This document shows positions 10,101 to 20,534 of a DNA stretch of 64,000 nucleotides, piece by piece. How positions within the stretch are numbered: the stretch's first letter is position 1; the number at the start of each line of letters is the position of its first letter. The notes beneath the pieces were generated by a model. That model saw only the letters and a list, made by a program, of their open reading frames with translations. It did no database searches and was not told the DNA's origin. A program made the position numbers and the translations under genes. The DNA comes from Mesostigma viride (taxonomy: Eukaryota > Streptophyta > Mesostigmatophyceae > Mesostigmatales > Mesostigmataceae), in NCBI GenBank assembly GCA_009746045.1, contig RPFO01000097.1:121001-185000 (forward strand), in the 5' to 3' direction.

Positions 10101-12968
10101 CCATGCCTACTCGAGTACGGGCACCCACTTTGACCAGGTCAAACGGTTGCATGCCCACCGTGTCCTTGGACAAGACCGCGCACAGGCGCCAGCAGTTACT
10201 TGGGTTCTAGCTCCTTGCCAGGGGCCTAGTTCGTTGCTAGAGGCCTTTACTGTGAGGCAAGACCCACCTTGACCAGGTTGAGGTGCTCGATGCCCACGGT
10301 GTCCTTGGACAAGATCGCAAGCAGTTCTTCATGGGAGAAGGACTTTGGGACGTTGCCGATGAAGAGGCGGTTCTTGGTCTGCGCGACATTGACCCGCACC
10401 TTGGTGTCCTGCGGTAGGTGAGACAGACGCCCACGAATACCCGTGAAAAACAGGGTGGGTTAGTAGCAAGGAAGGGTAAGTAGAAAGGGAGGGTTAGTAG
10501 CAAGGAAGGGTAAGTAGAAAGGGAGGTTTCGTAGCAAGGAAGGGTTAGCAAAAGGGAGGTTTAGTAGCAAGGAAGGGTTAGTACAAAGGGAGGGTTAGTA
10601 GAAAGGAAGGGTAAGTAGAAAGCGAGGGTTAGTAGCAAGGAAGGACCCGTGAAAACAAGGAACCGTTAGCAGCACTTGCTTTGGTGTCCTGCGGCAATTG
10701 GATACCAGGGATGGTAATCACGGATGACAAGGAACGGCACTGCTATTGTGTCCTGACGCGTGCGATCAGAACACCCATAATGTCAGGGAATAATGAATAA
10801 CAGTTATTGGAATGCCAACAAATTTCAGGATGAAGATGAAGATAAAGATAAAGAAAGCAATACTGCATTCATGCATGGAAGAATGAATGAATGAATGAAT
10901 GAGGGAGGGAGGGAGGGAGGGAGGGAGGGAGGGAGGGAGGGAGGGAGGGAGGAGGAGGAGGGAGGGAGGGAGGGAGGGAGGAGGGAGGGAGGGAGGAGGG
11001 AGGAGGGAGGGAGGGAGGGAGGGGGAGGGAGGGAGGGAGGGAGGGAGGGAGGAGGGAGGAGGGAGGGAGGGAGGGAGGGAGGGAGGGAGGAGGGAGGGAG
11101 GGGGAGGGAGGGAAGGAGGGAGGGAGGGAGGGAGGAGGGAGGAGGGAGGGAGGGAGGGAGGGAGGGAGGGAGGGAGGGAGGAGGGAGGAGGGAGGGAGGG
11201 AGGAGGGAGGGAGGGAGGGAGGGAGGGAGGGAGGGAGGGAGGGAGGGAGGGAGGGAGGGAGGAGGGAGGGAGGGAGGGAGGGAGGGAGGAAGGAGGGAGG
11301 GAGGGAGGAGGAGGGAGGGAGGAGGGAGGGAGGAGGGAGGGAGGGAGGGAGGGAGGGAAGGAAGGAAGGAAGGAACGAAGGAAGGAACGGATGAACGAAC
11401 GAATCAATGAACGAATGAATGAATGAACGAAGGAAGGAAGGAACGAATGAAGATAGAACGAACGAACGAACGAACGAACGAACGAAGGAACGAACGAACG
11501 GACGTGCGTGCGTGCGTACGTAGGGAGGGACGTACGTACGTACGTACGTACGTACGGACATACGGACGGACATACGTACGTACGGTACGTACGTACGTAC
11601 GGACGAATGGACGAATGGACGAATGGACGAATGGGCGAATGGGCGAACAGACGAACGGACGAACGGACGAACGGACGAACGGACGAACGGACGATTGGAC
11701 GATTGGACGAATGGACGAACGGACGAACGGACGAACGGACGAACGGACGAACGGAAGAACAGACGAACGGACGAACGGACGAACGGACGAACAGACGAAT
11801 GGACGACTGGACAAATGCACGAATGGACGAATGGACGACTGGACAAATGCACGAACGAATGAATGTATAAATGAATGAACGCACGGATGATTGGCAGGGT
11901 GCCAGCAAGCTCATGCGGGACTGTGCCTGATGCACCTCACCACCATGCGCACGATCGAGCATCCATGTGCATGGACGCTTGGCGGAACACACTAGACGCA
12001 TGGGCGACTGGACGACGGGACGAATGGACGACTGGACGACTGGACGACTGGACGAATGGACAAATGCACGAATGGACGAATGGACGAATGGACGACTGGA
12101 CAGATGCACGAACGAATGAATGTATAAATGAATGAACGCACGGATGACTGGCAGGGTGCCAGCAAGCTCATGCGGGACTGTGCCTGATGCACCTCACCAT
12201 CATGCGCAGGATCGAGCATGCATGTGCATGGACGCTTGGCGGAACACACTAGACGCATGGACACTCGGCCACACTCACCTTGATCTCTACATCCTTGCAA
12301 GCCTCAACGGCCTTGGCAGCGTCCTCCTTAGTACGGAAGCCGACGAACGCGAAGCCTTTACCCAATCCGGTCGTCGCATCTTTTACCATGCGGATCTGCG
12401 CGACGATTGCGAGAAGTGCGGGGCAAGGCGGAGAACAAGTGAATGCGCGGCATACGTAAGGGCTGCGTCAGGCGATCTCATTTAGGATAAGCATCTGACG
12501 CAAATCGCTACAGGTATTCACATGACACAGGCCGCGTCAGCATACCTCGACAATTTCGCCCAAGCGCTCGAACACCTTGCGGAGGTCTTCTTCGCACACG
12601 CTGTGCGGAAGGCTCCCCACGAACACCTCGGCGCCCGCTGGGGGCCTTTGCATTGGATCCAGCACAGGAGCTGGGCGAGTACTGTGGTCATCCATCCTCG
12701 CTTCCCCTTCTTCGGGCTCTTCGGCATCCTCTGGCGGAGCAGCTGCCATGGCCGCATCCTGGACATCCCTGACTGCAACATCACCTTGCGTATCCATTGC
12801 GTCCCGGGTCATATCATCGCTTGATTGTGCCATGTGCGGATCTCCCGTCTCTCCTTCCGCGTTCGTCATCCCGCGTCGGCAGACTTGCCTCCCGGCAACA
12901 GCACGATTGATATGGCTGTCCTGATCAACCGCAGTCTTCCGGAATGTAACACCGGTGAAGATGGCCAC
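7183..12968 (-). CDS. hnRNP Q/R (SYNCRIP)-like three-RRM RNA-binding protein, six exons placed
   Basis: The product is predicted to bind RNA through three RRMs, as in metazoan hnRNP Q/R and plant LIF2-type proteins. Exons, all GT-AG and phase-consistent: 12546-12968, 12279-12395, 10268-10408, 9747-9923, 8465-8669, 7183-7286 (389 aa so far). RRM1 is ~114-180 ([11 protein letters not shown]1 KGFAFVGF). RRM2 is ~191-275 ([29 protein letters not shown]), with the NRLFIG(N/S)(V/I)PKS wording typical of the Q/R group. RRM3 is ~287-363 ([31 protein letters not shown]), again matching the VLFVRNL..VFAKP pattern. The N-terminus is acidic ([17 protein letters not shown]). Met1 at 12968 is the furthest start; Met34 or Met46 are alternatives. 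After exon 6 ([12 protein letters not shown]) the C-terminus is uncertain (see 6584-6676). Introns carry many decayed copies of the exon edges. Confidence 0.85.
7345..7376 (-). repeat. Echo of hnRNP exon 6 acceptor
   Basis: On the minus strand, CTGCAGGCAAAATGCTGGAAG is followed by CCTTGTTTGCCA. This mirrors the true acceptor and exon start (TGCAG|GCAAGGTGCTGGAAG..GAGTTTGCCAAG) at 7290-7250. It retains a CAG acceptor but the coding content is damaged. Confidence 0.75.
7482..7697. repeat. 60-bp tandem repeat, ~3.6 copies
   Basis: A unit running AAAGTAAAAGCAGTACAGCC..GTGATGCTATTAGAGCAGG..TACTTTAA(A/G)TAAGTGTGAG repeats nearly perfectly. It lies in the intron between exons 5 and 6 of the RRM gene. 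No ORF. Confidence 0.95.
8110..8464 (-). repeat. Echoes of hnRNP exon 5 donor region
   Basis: The true exon 5 end reads, on the minus strand, GATGAAGGGCAAGGAGTTGG ACG|GTGGGTGCTG. Decayed versions follow inside the intron: GGTTAAGGGCAAGGAGATGG then GCGGTGGGTGCTGC (8400-8366), then weaker GAGGCGAAGGG/GAGGCGATGAAAGGCGAGGAG forms near 8240 and 8135. A long poly-C run (8148-8170) lies between them. Confidence 0.7.
8757..8795 (-). repeat. Echo of hnRNP exon 5 acceptor
   Basis: TCGCCAG|GTTAAGATTGTCTAC is the real acceptor (8675-8655). About 105 bp upstream in the intron lies the near-copy TGTGAGGTCGCCAG|GTTAAGATTGTCTACTTCG, a second plausible AG with a damaged exon. Confidence 0.8.
8833..9160. repeat. 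24-bp minisatellite, ~13 copies
   Basis: The unit CAGGTTGAATATCCCAAGACTCA(A/G) is repeated with two variants at one position. The period of 24 keeps all frames open (VEYPKTQQ repeats). It lies in the intron between exons 4 and 5 of the RRM gene. Confidence 0.95.
9376..9600. repeat. 9-bp minisatellite (CCACCCTTC)n, ~25 copies
   Basis: This is an almost perfect CACCCTTCC array in the same intron. ORFs reading FHPSTLPP or GWKGGRVE are artefacts of the 9-bp period. Confidence 0.95.
10024..10190 (-). repeat. Echoes of hnRNP exon 4 acceptor and exon 3 donor
   Basis: Plus-strand TTCGTCTCACACGTGGGGTCCTGCATGG (10028-10055) copies the exon 4 start at 9905-9930. TTGACCAGGTCAAACGGTTGC then ATGCCCACCGTGTCCTTGGA (10131-10171) copies exon 3's end at 10268-10310. 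Both lie in the intron between these exons and are decayed. Confidence 0.75.
10440..10650. repeat. Degenerate GTTAGTAGCAAGGAAGGG tandem repeat
   Basis: About nine imperfect units of GTTAGTA(G/C)(C/A)AA(G)GGAAGGG with AGTAGAAAGGGAGG variants lie immediately upstream (in gene sense) of exon 3. No coding signal. Confidence 0.8.
10886..11862. repeat. Compound simple-sequence array in hnRNP intron
   Basis: Blocks run (GAAT)n, (GGGA)n with GGA triplet interruptions (10902-11358), (GGAA)n, (GAAC/GAAT)n, (CGTA)n with GGAC, then (GGACGAAT/GGACGAAC)n. Adjacent motifs differ by one or two bases. The array is almost 1 kb and accounts for all the long low-complexity ORFs on both strands here. Confidence 0.95.
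11864..12262. repeat. Direct duplication of a ~140-bp segment, ~247 bp apart
   Basis: GAATGAATGTATAAATGAATG through GGAACACACTAGACGCATGG occurs at 11864-12002 and again at 12115-12260 with few differences, the second copy ending just before the exon 2 donor. The duplicated unit includes part of the microsatellite. Confidence 0.9.
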
Positions 12969-13740
12969 AGCTGGGCGGCAGCGGCAGCGAGGGAAGGCTG
13001 TTGCTCCTGCACTGGATGTCGCGGGATAGCGCAGTCAGCGTGCACGGAAGCTGGTTTTGACAGACGAGGAAAAGGAATGAAAGGAAAGAATAATAAGCGC
13101 ACAGTCGGTGTGTATTCGCAATCGGTGCCTCACCCGTAGTGCGCTGACTCGCTTTTAGATATTGCAGCCTGCCCCTCTTTCCTGTTTCCTCGGCTCAGTA
13201 AGCTACGAGATAAAGACGAGAGATCCTGGCCAGTGGCCACCTGTCGCATAGGCAGGCGTCATCCGGCCAGTGCCCGGCATCCGTACGAGAAGGGAGTGCT
13301 TTGGCGACATCCCCGACGAGTCTAGTTGTGGAGCTTCCGCAGTACACGGCCGGGCCATGCCCATTCATTTGTGGTCGGCGTTATAGTCAAGTTGTCGTTC
13401 GCGTACCTAACTGCCAATGGATTGTGGGCTGGGGAGTTGGACCACTTGATGAGGTGACACGCCAAACCAAGCGTTCCACAGCCAGATCAGCAAGGCTGCT
13501 GGGCGAAATTAACCCCCGCGACAAAGCACAGGCGGGATGGCGGGATCGTTGTCCCGCACGTGCGAGGTGACTTCGGCTCTGACAACTGACAACTGACTGG
13601 TTGTACTTTTCCACTGTCTACTGTCACCTCGGACACAGGGACACAACAACAACAACAACAACAACAATAACAACTGTCACCTCGGAACGTGTTGAACTAA
13701 CCTTCTTATCTTTAACTCGCCACTACTAATACTTCGAATA
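12969..13740. other. Upstream region of the hnRNP gene
   Basis: This should contain the minus-strand promoter and 5' UTR. A (ACA)n run lies at 13646-13670. I cannot place a TATA box or start site with confidence. Confidence 0.35.
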
Positions 13741-13856
13741 TATTTAGAAAGAGTAATGTTAAACATCAGATTCTGATTTCATCAGACGATGACAAAGGCT
13801 GGCATGACAAAGGCTGGCATGACAAAGGCTGGGCGCGGCGCTCGGGCGTAACAGCG
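13741..13856 (+). repeat. Left target duplication and terminal inverted repeat core
   Basis: The target duplication is 13741-13750 and the near-identical TIR core is 13751-13856. Its partner is 20535-20650 in inverse orientation. Three tandem GACAAAGGCTGGCAT units lie at 13791-13835. Confidence 0.85.
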
Positions 13857-13989
13857 TTAAGGCAGGCCAGGCGCAGGCACGTAAAAACACGGGCGACGGG
13901 CCATGGGCCACGGGCCACGCGTCGGCCGTCGGCCCAGCCATTCCTGCATTTTAGGAACGTTGCCGGGCACAAAATTCAAATTCTGGTGC

Positions 13990-15590
13990 GGCATGGCCGC
14001 GGCAGCTACCTGGCCCGGGCTGGCCGACGTTGGCATGGACGACTGTCAAGAAAGAGTTCATCTCGCTTGGGTAAGCTGCGGTTGTTTCGTCTGGGCGCTC
14101 TTCCCATTTTATTGCTAACGGGTCGATTTGCTTACCCAACGTTTTCCATCCAGGGCAGAAATGCCAGCGACTTTTCAGTCGGCCACTTCCATTTACCCAC
14201 TTCGAGTGGTAACGTCATCAACGTTACCCTCTGTATTCCGGCCTGTCTCCTTCTATTTCGCAGGAACCCTTCGCTTCTGGTTGGCGTTCCTGCACTGCAG
14301 GCAGGCTGCAGTCTCTACCGCTGCATTTTTTTGTAAGTACTTCGGTTGGGAAGTTCGTCTAGCGTTTTTCCATCGACTGTCCTGCTTCCAAGCCAGGCCG
14401 CGTCTCTACACTGTGTTTCCGTCAGCAACGGGATGGAGGTCCGTTTTTTCATGATCGGCAACCGTTTTGGTCGCGTCATTTTCAGCAACACGCAACTGCC
14501 TCTGCCTTACACGCTGCGCTTTGTCGTCCTTCCGTCGGTTCGGGAAAGCTTCTTACGTCTTTCAATTACATCATTACCGTCCAGGTAGTTTCTTACCATT
14601 TGCTTTCCGTCGGCAACGGGTCGGGAGCATATACAGTGGGTCATTACCCGCAATGCAGCTTCCCCCCTGTTTTCCCCACAGGCTCTCCCTGTATTTCCTT
14701 GGGGAACATCTTTGGATTAGCTCCCGTGCATCAAACGTGCATCAAGAACACATTTTTAAGGGAGACTTTGGCTGTTCGTGGGATGGGAAGCCCTACTGTG
14801 CCCATGTTTTCCACTGTTTGATCTTGGCTGCATACCCCTGGCACCTGTCACCCACCTGACTTTTGCTAGTAGTTGCTGGATTTTTTCTTATAGCAGGTGG
14901 TGCGTGCTAGTGATTGTCATTACGGTCGCCATTGCTTGCCAGGAATTGATAGTTGCTTGATATGGTCAGCATCATGGCCAAGTCTACGCTCAGATCCTGC
15001 TTTGAATTTGTGGCGGGCGTTTTCTGTATTGGATGAACGCCAGTTTCTGTTACGGTGTGTTTGTGTATAGGAACAAGCTTGAAGCAACAGCACACGATGC
15101 ATATTCATACTCATATACATGCGCTTAATGTGAACGGTGTAGCCTAGGGCGAAGGGCGTTGGTTTACACGACGACGTATTCAAAGTATAACTTCTGTAAA
15201 CAAGTATCCATCTGCGTGTGTTAATTCATTTTGGCAGCCATGCATGTGCACAAGAGTACCAATTAATTATTCCTACACTAGGGGTCGATGTATTTAGCAT
15301 TCACTTTGGCACTTACTGCGGCAATGCCATTACTGCGTGGCTCCCCAATGGGACATGTTCTGTGTCTTGTTGTGTTGACAGCGTGTAATAAGTGTTGCAA
15401 CGTACTAGGCAAGGGTTTAGGGTCCAAACTGTGAGGGGCAGCACATTGAAACCAAGAATCATTTAGCACTCGCAGTTAGGTGTCGCCATGATTCAGAGAA
15501 CTTGTTGTGGCCTGACCACTTGGGGCAGTGAGACAAGGTTGGATGCCCTCCCAATCAGTTTCTAGGGGTTGAAGGTTGTTTTATTGCCAC
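13990..15590. other. Interior of the TIR element, no gene recognised
   Basis: This is a T/C-rich region with loosely recurring TTTCCGTC..CAACGGG(A/T) motifs at 14415-14640. Short ORFs here (up to 130 aa) show no known domain. I see no transposase DDE signature. Confidence 0.4.
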
Positions 15591-15621
15591 CCATGTGACG
15601 CAATCTACGTGCGCTTGATGA

Positions 15622-16316
15622 GTGGATGGATGGATGGATGGATGGATGGATGGATGGATGGATGGATGGATGGATGGATGGATGGATGGATGGATGGATG
15701 GATGGATGGATGGATGGATGGATGGATGGATGGATGGATGGATGGATGGATGGATGGATGGATGGATGGATGGATGGATGGATGGATGGATGGATGGATG
15801 GATGGATGGATGGATGGATGGATGGATGGATGGATGGATGGATGGATGGATGGATGGATGGATGGATGGATGGATGGATGGATGGATGGATGGATGGATG
15901 GATGGATGGATGGATGGATGGATGGATGGATGCATGGATGGATGGATGGATGGATGGATGGATGGATGGATGGATGGATGGATGCATGGATGCATGGATG
16001 CATGGATGCATGGATGCATGGATGCATGGATGCATGGATGGATGGATGGATGGATGGATGGATGGATGGATGGATGGATGCATGGATGCATGGATGCATG
16101 GATGCATGGATGCATGGATGCATGGATGCATGGATGCATGGATGCATGGATGCATGGATGCATGGATGCATGGATGCATGGATGCATGGATGCATGGATG
16201 CATGGATGCATGGATGCATGGATGCATGGATGCATGGATGCATGGATGCATGGATGCATGGATGCATGGATGCATGGATGCATGGATGCATGGATGCATG
16301 GATGCATGGATGCATG
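15622..16316. repeat. ~700-bp (GGAT)n array with (GGATGCAT)n higher-order block
   Basis: Pure GGAT units (15622-15930) give way to alternating GGATGCAT octamers in three blocks (one unit near 15931, 15983-16037, 16079-16316). GCATGC/ATGCAT sites arise at each octamer. The ORFs of 230-295 aa on both strands are frame-open artefacts of the repeat. Confidence 0.97.
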
Positions 16317-16614
16317 ATTGGCTAACAAATTCATTGCTTGCGTGTCGTGTGCATGGGCATGTTAGTCCTCCTTGCCTTCCTATGAAACTAAGGGTTGTGA
16401 AAGCAGGCTTGGGCTCAGCGGCTACCATATTGTAGTGGCATGCACACACGGGCTGTTGGGAGCCACGGGGAAGAGAATATGAGAAATCGGGTTAGCCAGC
16501 GCTTCGATTGCCAATTTGTAGCCATCCACTAAGCTGCCGTTTAGAACGGTAGGTACTTCTACACACTTTATACAGACGTCCACTTAAGCTAAATTTGGAC
16601 TCATTGAGCTCCGA

Positions 16615-16740
16615 GACATCATGGTGGTGCCGGTGCCATTGGTGCACCTAGAGCAGGTGTAGTTTACACCCTACCCTTGCAGGAAGTAGCCCTAAATGTA
16701 TTAAAGGCCATATCAAGGAGACAACCATATGCCCCTCTAC
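16615..16740 (+). mobile_element. Fragment of retroelement 3' UTR
   Basis: GTGCACCTAGAGCAGGTGTAG, then CCTTGCAGGAAGTAGC and ATGTATTAAAGGCCATAT match the 3' UTR seen at 47020-47100 and, in reverse, at 43260-43320 and 47830-47910. The end is replaced by ATCAAGGAGACAACC. Confidence 0.65.
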
Positions 16741-16818
16741 TAAAAAGAAGGATTCAGCCGTGTTCAGCCCGTCTCACGGTGCGAGACTGAACAAGTCTCG
16801 CGTGCAGACACGTGTGTA

Positions 16819-17170
16819 GTACTCCTACACACAGATCTCGAGTGATTTATCTAGTACCAAATCCGAAAGGCTTGCATCACTCCCCGGACAGGAGAACTTT
16901 TGCGGATGACTGTAGGTGTAAGTTGGCGATGCCATGGTAACCGGAGACGTCCGTCCTATAGTCAGCAAAATTGGTGCGAGAGGTCCCCAGTTCGATTCCG
17001 GTCGGATTCATTTGCAGATCGCGTTTTTCCGCGTTTTCCGCGGCCCGGTACTGAACGCAAATGGTTTTCACCTTTGCGGAGTGCCTGATCAAATATGCCC
17101 CTTCTCAGGCTACGAGCCACATGTACTCGCAATGTAGTCGTGTTCCTAATTAATTACTTCATTAATTAAT
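16819..17170 (+). mobile_element. tRNA-like SINE, copy 1
   Basis: The body of ~270 bp contains AGTTCGATTCC (16989-16999), close to the RNA polymerase III B box, and TAGTCAGCAAAATTGG (16959-16974), loosely like an A box ~20 bp upstream. Its 3' portion reads CATATGCCCC-like, then ATGTACTCGCAATGTAGTCG, TGTTCCTAATTAATT. This resembles the LINE-like 3' hairpin/tail of other elements, with a damaged hairpin. Homologous copies are at 45449-45489 plus 46581-46823 and, on the minus strand, at 18235-18376. Confidence 0.6.
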
Positions 17171-17200
17171 GCCCCTTGTCAGGGATATGTGCTAGATGTG

Positions 17201-17240
17201 CTCCCAATGGAGATGTGTTCTAATTTAATTTAATTTAATC
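17201..17240 (+). repeat. Retroelement 3' hairpin and TTAA tail
   Basis: CTCC-CAAT-GGAG (17201-17212) is followed by ATGTGTTC and (TAATT)n. It is preceded by the usual CAGGGATATGTGCTA motif. Confidence 0.65.
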
Positions 17241-17838
17241 CCTGAGAAGGGGCATATGGTTTTTAATACATTCGAGGCGACAACCTGCAGGAAGATTGTC
17301 AAGGCTACACGCCCGACCCTGTGGGCAAGCCACCTCCCCCCAAGAGGAGGAGGCGTTTTGATGAGTAGTGTAGTTAGGATTTTTTCTAGACTAGATAGAT
17401 TAGTGTTAGTTCGTTTTGATGAGTAGCGTAGATAGGGTTTTCTAGACTAGATATAGCTTAGAGGTAGGTTAGTTTGATTCCTTCACTCGACTCCACTCCA
17501 CCCATCCAACCTGGAATATTAAAATTAAATTATAACATGCCTCCGTTGGGAGATCATGTAGCACATACTCCTTGATGGATGGTGGAGTGGGAAGAGCCGC
17601 GTAATCTAACTAACCTTAGTCTATCTAGTCTAGAAAAATCCTAACTACCCTACTCATCAAAACGCCTGCTCTTGGGGGGAGGTGGCTTGCCCACAGGGTC
17701 GGACGTGTGAGCCTTGCCAATTAATTCTGCCACCGCGTCTTGTTCTGCATGGCAGTCCAAAGAAGGGAGAGAGTGGACCTCGAATATGTACGTGCTGCAT
17801 GATCTCCCAACGGAGGCATGTTATAATTTAATTTAATT
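17241..17838. repeat. Inverted pair of retroelement 3' ends
   Basis: CAAGCCACCTCC..GAGGAGGAGGCG and TTTGATGAGTAG..TCTAGACTAG on the plus strand at 17326-17395 recur inverted at 17615-17710. Hairpins lie at 17541-17552 (minus orientation) and 17804-17815 (plus), the latter with a TATAATTTAATTTAATTT tail. The same 3' unit (GATGAGTAG..TTAGGA..TCTAGACTAG) occurs at 54263-54412. Confidence 0.7.
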
Positions 17839-18145
17839 TGTTTTTGTGCACACTAAATTCTGTGGCCAACTCAATTTGATCAATGCAAGCTATGGTGAGA
17901 AAATTTAATTAAGTAATTAATTATGGCCAGTGCCTTTATCGGCAAGTCAATTTGTAATTGGATCATTTACATGCAGTTTCGGTGAGAAGACGCAAAAAGG
18001 GTGGCATCAACCGTGTGTGCATGAAAACCAGTGTGCAAAGAATAAGAGCACAACATTATGACTGATTACATCCCCCCCACCTGCAAGTGGTAGCTAAGGA
18101 TGTGTTACTGCCCATATGCCCTCTCAGGGCTATGTGTTACATAAG

Positions 18146-18157
18146 CTCCCAACGGAG
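18146..18157 (+). repeat. Retroelement 3' hairpin
   Basis: CTCC-CAAC-GGAG after CAGGGCTATGTGTTACATAAG, with an AT-rich TTAATTAATTGATTAATAAA stretch ~30 bp later. This is another copy of the shared terminus. Confidence 0.6.
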
Positions 18158-18234
18158 ATATTCTGATCTGGACGGAGATATGTTGTTAATTAATTGATTA
18201 ATAAATTCAGACTTATGGCAGATGGTAAATTCTG

Positions 18235-18376
18235 ATCAGGTACTCCGCAAAGGTGAAAACCATTAGCGTTCAGTGCCGGGCCGCGGAAATCGCGGAAAAA
18301 CGCGATCTGCAAATGAATCCGACCTGGGGACCTTTCGCACCAACTTTCGCTGACTATAGGACGGACGTCTCCGGCA
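18235..18376 (-). mobile_element. tRNA-like SINE, copy 3 (internal deletion)
   Basis: The reverse complement matches copy 1 from GGAGACGTCCGTCCTATAG to CACCTTTGCGGAGTACCTGATC but lacks about 10 bases covering the B-box-like motif, so it is presumably inactive. Confidence 0.65.
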
Positions 18377-18399
18377 GATGGTAAATGATTAGTTGGATC

Positions 18400-19600
18400 A
18401 GATTATGGCAGATGGTAAATGATTAATCATTGTTTGGACACATGCTCACGTGACACAATTGCGTGTAAATTCATGATTCAATTATTTAATGCTCCCATAA
18501 ATACATAAATTAATTAATTAATGAATAGACATAAATCCATTAACCATTGCATGTAAAAGTCTTATTGTAACCTATACAAACCTACACTAGATGCATTGCC
18601 GGCCTCAACAACCTGGAGGCATGGCAAGTCGATATGGAATGAATGGAAGGGAGATCTCGCACAACAAGGAACAAAACTTGAGTAGTCTATGCAAACCAAC
18701 ATAACCAGTCAATAAAATTACCATTTACTGCACCAACATTGGTTTGCCCAAACAGGCATCTGCCTCTTGCCACACATGTAACCCCACCGGCCAAAGACAT
18801 GTTTGAGTGCCAGATCCTTGCCCACCCCCCGCCCACAACATCAACTGTCTTACTAGGTGATCTTAACAAATGTCATCAAGCAAAAAAAAAAAAATGGTGT
18901 TCACCATGGCGTGAGTGTCGCCAAATGGAGGATCATGGCAGGTGTTTCTTGAATCCATAATGGCCAGATCATAACATAAGTGAGGTGTCACACAATATTG
19001 ATATTACATCCAACAAAAAATGACAGAATGAGAAAAGCTAGAAATGATCGTGTAGAAGCTTTCAAATAAACATTTATTAACCGTATCATATTTAACAAGT
19101 GCAGCCTGCTTCATGATTATGGCCCATCAATCATCCTTCGTGCCCAGCCTCATCTCCATGTTGTCCATTGGTTGGCATGCCCATGCAGCCATTGTTGTCC
19201 AGCAAGTTTGACGAGAGGAAAGGAGGGATGGCAAGGGGTGAGTGGGTGAATGATGGAAGGTGAACATCAGGCCATTATCCAACACATGTCCACATATGGC
19301 TAAAACTATGTGTCAAGCAACCATATGATCCAATGCAACCCATAAAAAAATGCCTCAACCTAGGCATACACCATGGTAAACAGTAAGCCAAGCACGACCC
19401 AACACATGAACAGTTTACTACATATATCAGGTTTCAAGCCCCTCTCAGCCTATTCCAATTTGATTTTTCTAAACCAGCCGGAAGTTCAACTTTCCTACAA
19501 CAATGGTACTGGGCTATGTCCCCATTATGAGGAATTGTAGTAAGAGAGGACAAGTATCATGGGGAAAAAAAAGAGCAAACTGCGAGGACACCGTCCAGGA
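18400..19600. other. AT-rich interior of the TIR element, no gene seen
   Basis: The sequence is low in GC with duplicated ATTATGGCAGATGGTAAATGATTA motifs near 18380-18430. No ORF with a recognisable domain. Confidence 0.4.
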
Positions 19601-19622
19601 GGCGAGGCCGGACCATAGGGCT

Positions 19623-20170
19623 TCAAAATGGCCATGTCCGGATGGACAAATGCGCAAAGCGTGTGAAAAGGGACTGAAACTCACATGTGAACGCGTCAAA
19701 CTGCGCCTCTTCAAGGTCGCCTTGCCCATTCGCGCGAGGTGGCTCCAGATTGTAGCAGATACTGTGCACTTCATCGTCCAAACCATGCTGGAGACTATCA
19801 CAGTACCTCTCTTCTTCCACTGCGCAAGAAGCCAAAGAGGGCGAGGGAAAGCGAGGAATAGGAAGGCGAGGGCAAAGGCAAATTCAGGGAAAAGCGCAAG
19901 GATATCAATCAGGATTGGAAAAGTTTAAACTGCCAGGAAAAGACGTACACGCCGCGCTAATGCAAGGGCAAAAGCGACAGCAACTGCAAGGGCATCAAGA
20001 CCATCCTCCGAAGATGCAAACTTTTTAAAAAAGAAAGGATCCCAGTCTGCATTATCATTTGCTAACGCCTTACCGGCAGAAGCCTTCGGATGGCCGAAGA
20101 TGGCCGGGGCGACCGTCAGGCAGATAATGACGAGGGCCGTCAAGTCGACAAACCTCATGGTACTTGTCAT
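19623..20170 (-). CDS. Candidate two-exon small secreted protein, unknown function
   Basis: Exon A (20074-20170) encodes MTSTMRFVDLTALVIICLTV, then APAIFGHPKASA, a good signal-peptide shape. It ends at a GCCG|GTAAGG donor in phase 1. Exon B (19623-19819) follows a pyrimidine-rich intron ending TTGCGCAG, restores the frame (V then EEERYCDSLQHGLDDEV) and runs to TGA. The predicted product is 97 aa with an acidic mature part and three cysteines. No family is recognised. It lies ~220 bp inside the right end of the TIR element, so it could be a captured host gene or element cargo. Alternative reading: exon A simply continues through the donor to a stop at 19925. The evidence is phase fit only. Confidence 0.35.
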
Positions 20171-20258
20171 GCTGCCGGGCGGCAAGCCAGGTGACAAGGC
20201 AGCCCGCCACGGATTTCGTGCCCCGCAATCCCTCATCCTTCGTTAGCCCTAGCGAAAT

Positions 20259-20327
20259 GGGCGCCAGAAAAATCCGCCAGAGGAAAATCCGGCGGACGCC
20301 TTCTTCTGGCGGATTTTTCTGGCGCCC
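20259..20327. repeat. Perfect 22-bp hairpin within TIR element
   Basis: GGGCGCCAGAAAAATCCGCC+AG (20259-20280) is the exact reverse complement of 20306-20327, with a 25-nt spacer. A further TTTTCTGGCGCG copy follows at 20331-20342. This is a strong foldback just inside the right terminal repeat. Confidence 0.9.
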
Positions 20328-20534
20328 AAATTTTCTGGCGCGCGTTTTTAATTGTTACTTCATCATTGCCCCAGACGGCCAGACCCATCATGAAATTTGA
20401 ATTTTCTCGCTGATTCGAGGTTTTCTGCCTGGCCGCTGGGCCGACGGCCGACGCGTTGCCCGTGTTTAAAATTTTACGTGCCTTCCTCAACGTTGTTACG
20501 CCCAGCCTTTGTCATGCCAGCCTTTTTGTCAGTC

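Noticed and set aside
10766-12135. Long ORFs (up to 447 aa) on both strands
   Set aside because: They are translations of tetranucleotide repeats whose period leaves frames open; no complex sequence in them.
15555-16449. ORFs of 230-295 aa reading MDGW/HPSI repeats
   Set aside because: Pure (GGAT)n/(GGATGCAT)n translation.
16959-17010. Possible tRNA gene (B box AGTTCGATTCC)
   Set aside because: The T-stem does not pair well, no acceptor stem or anticodon arm can be drawn, and the sequence is repeated as part of a SINE.
18739-18960. ORF containing VLLGDLN, similar to the GDFN motif of LINE endonucleases
   Set aside because: No other endonuclease motif nearby; single short coincidence.
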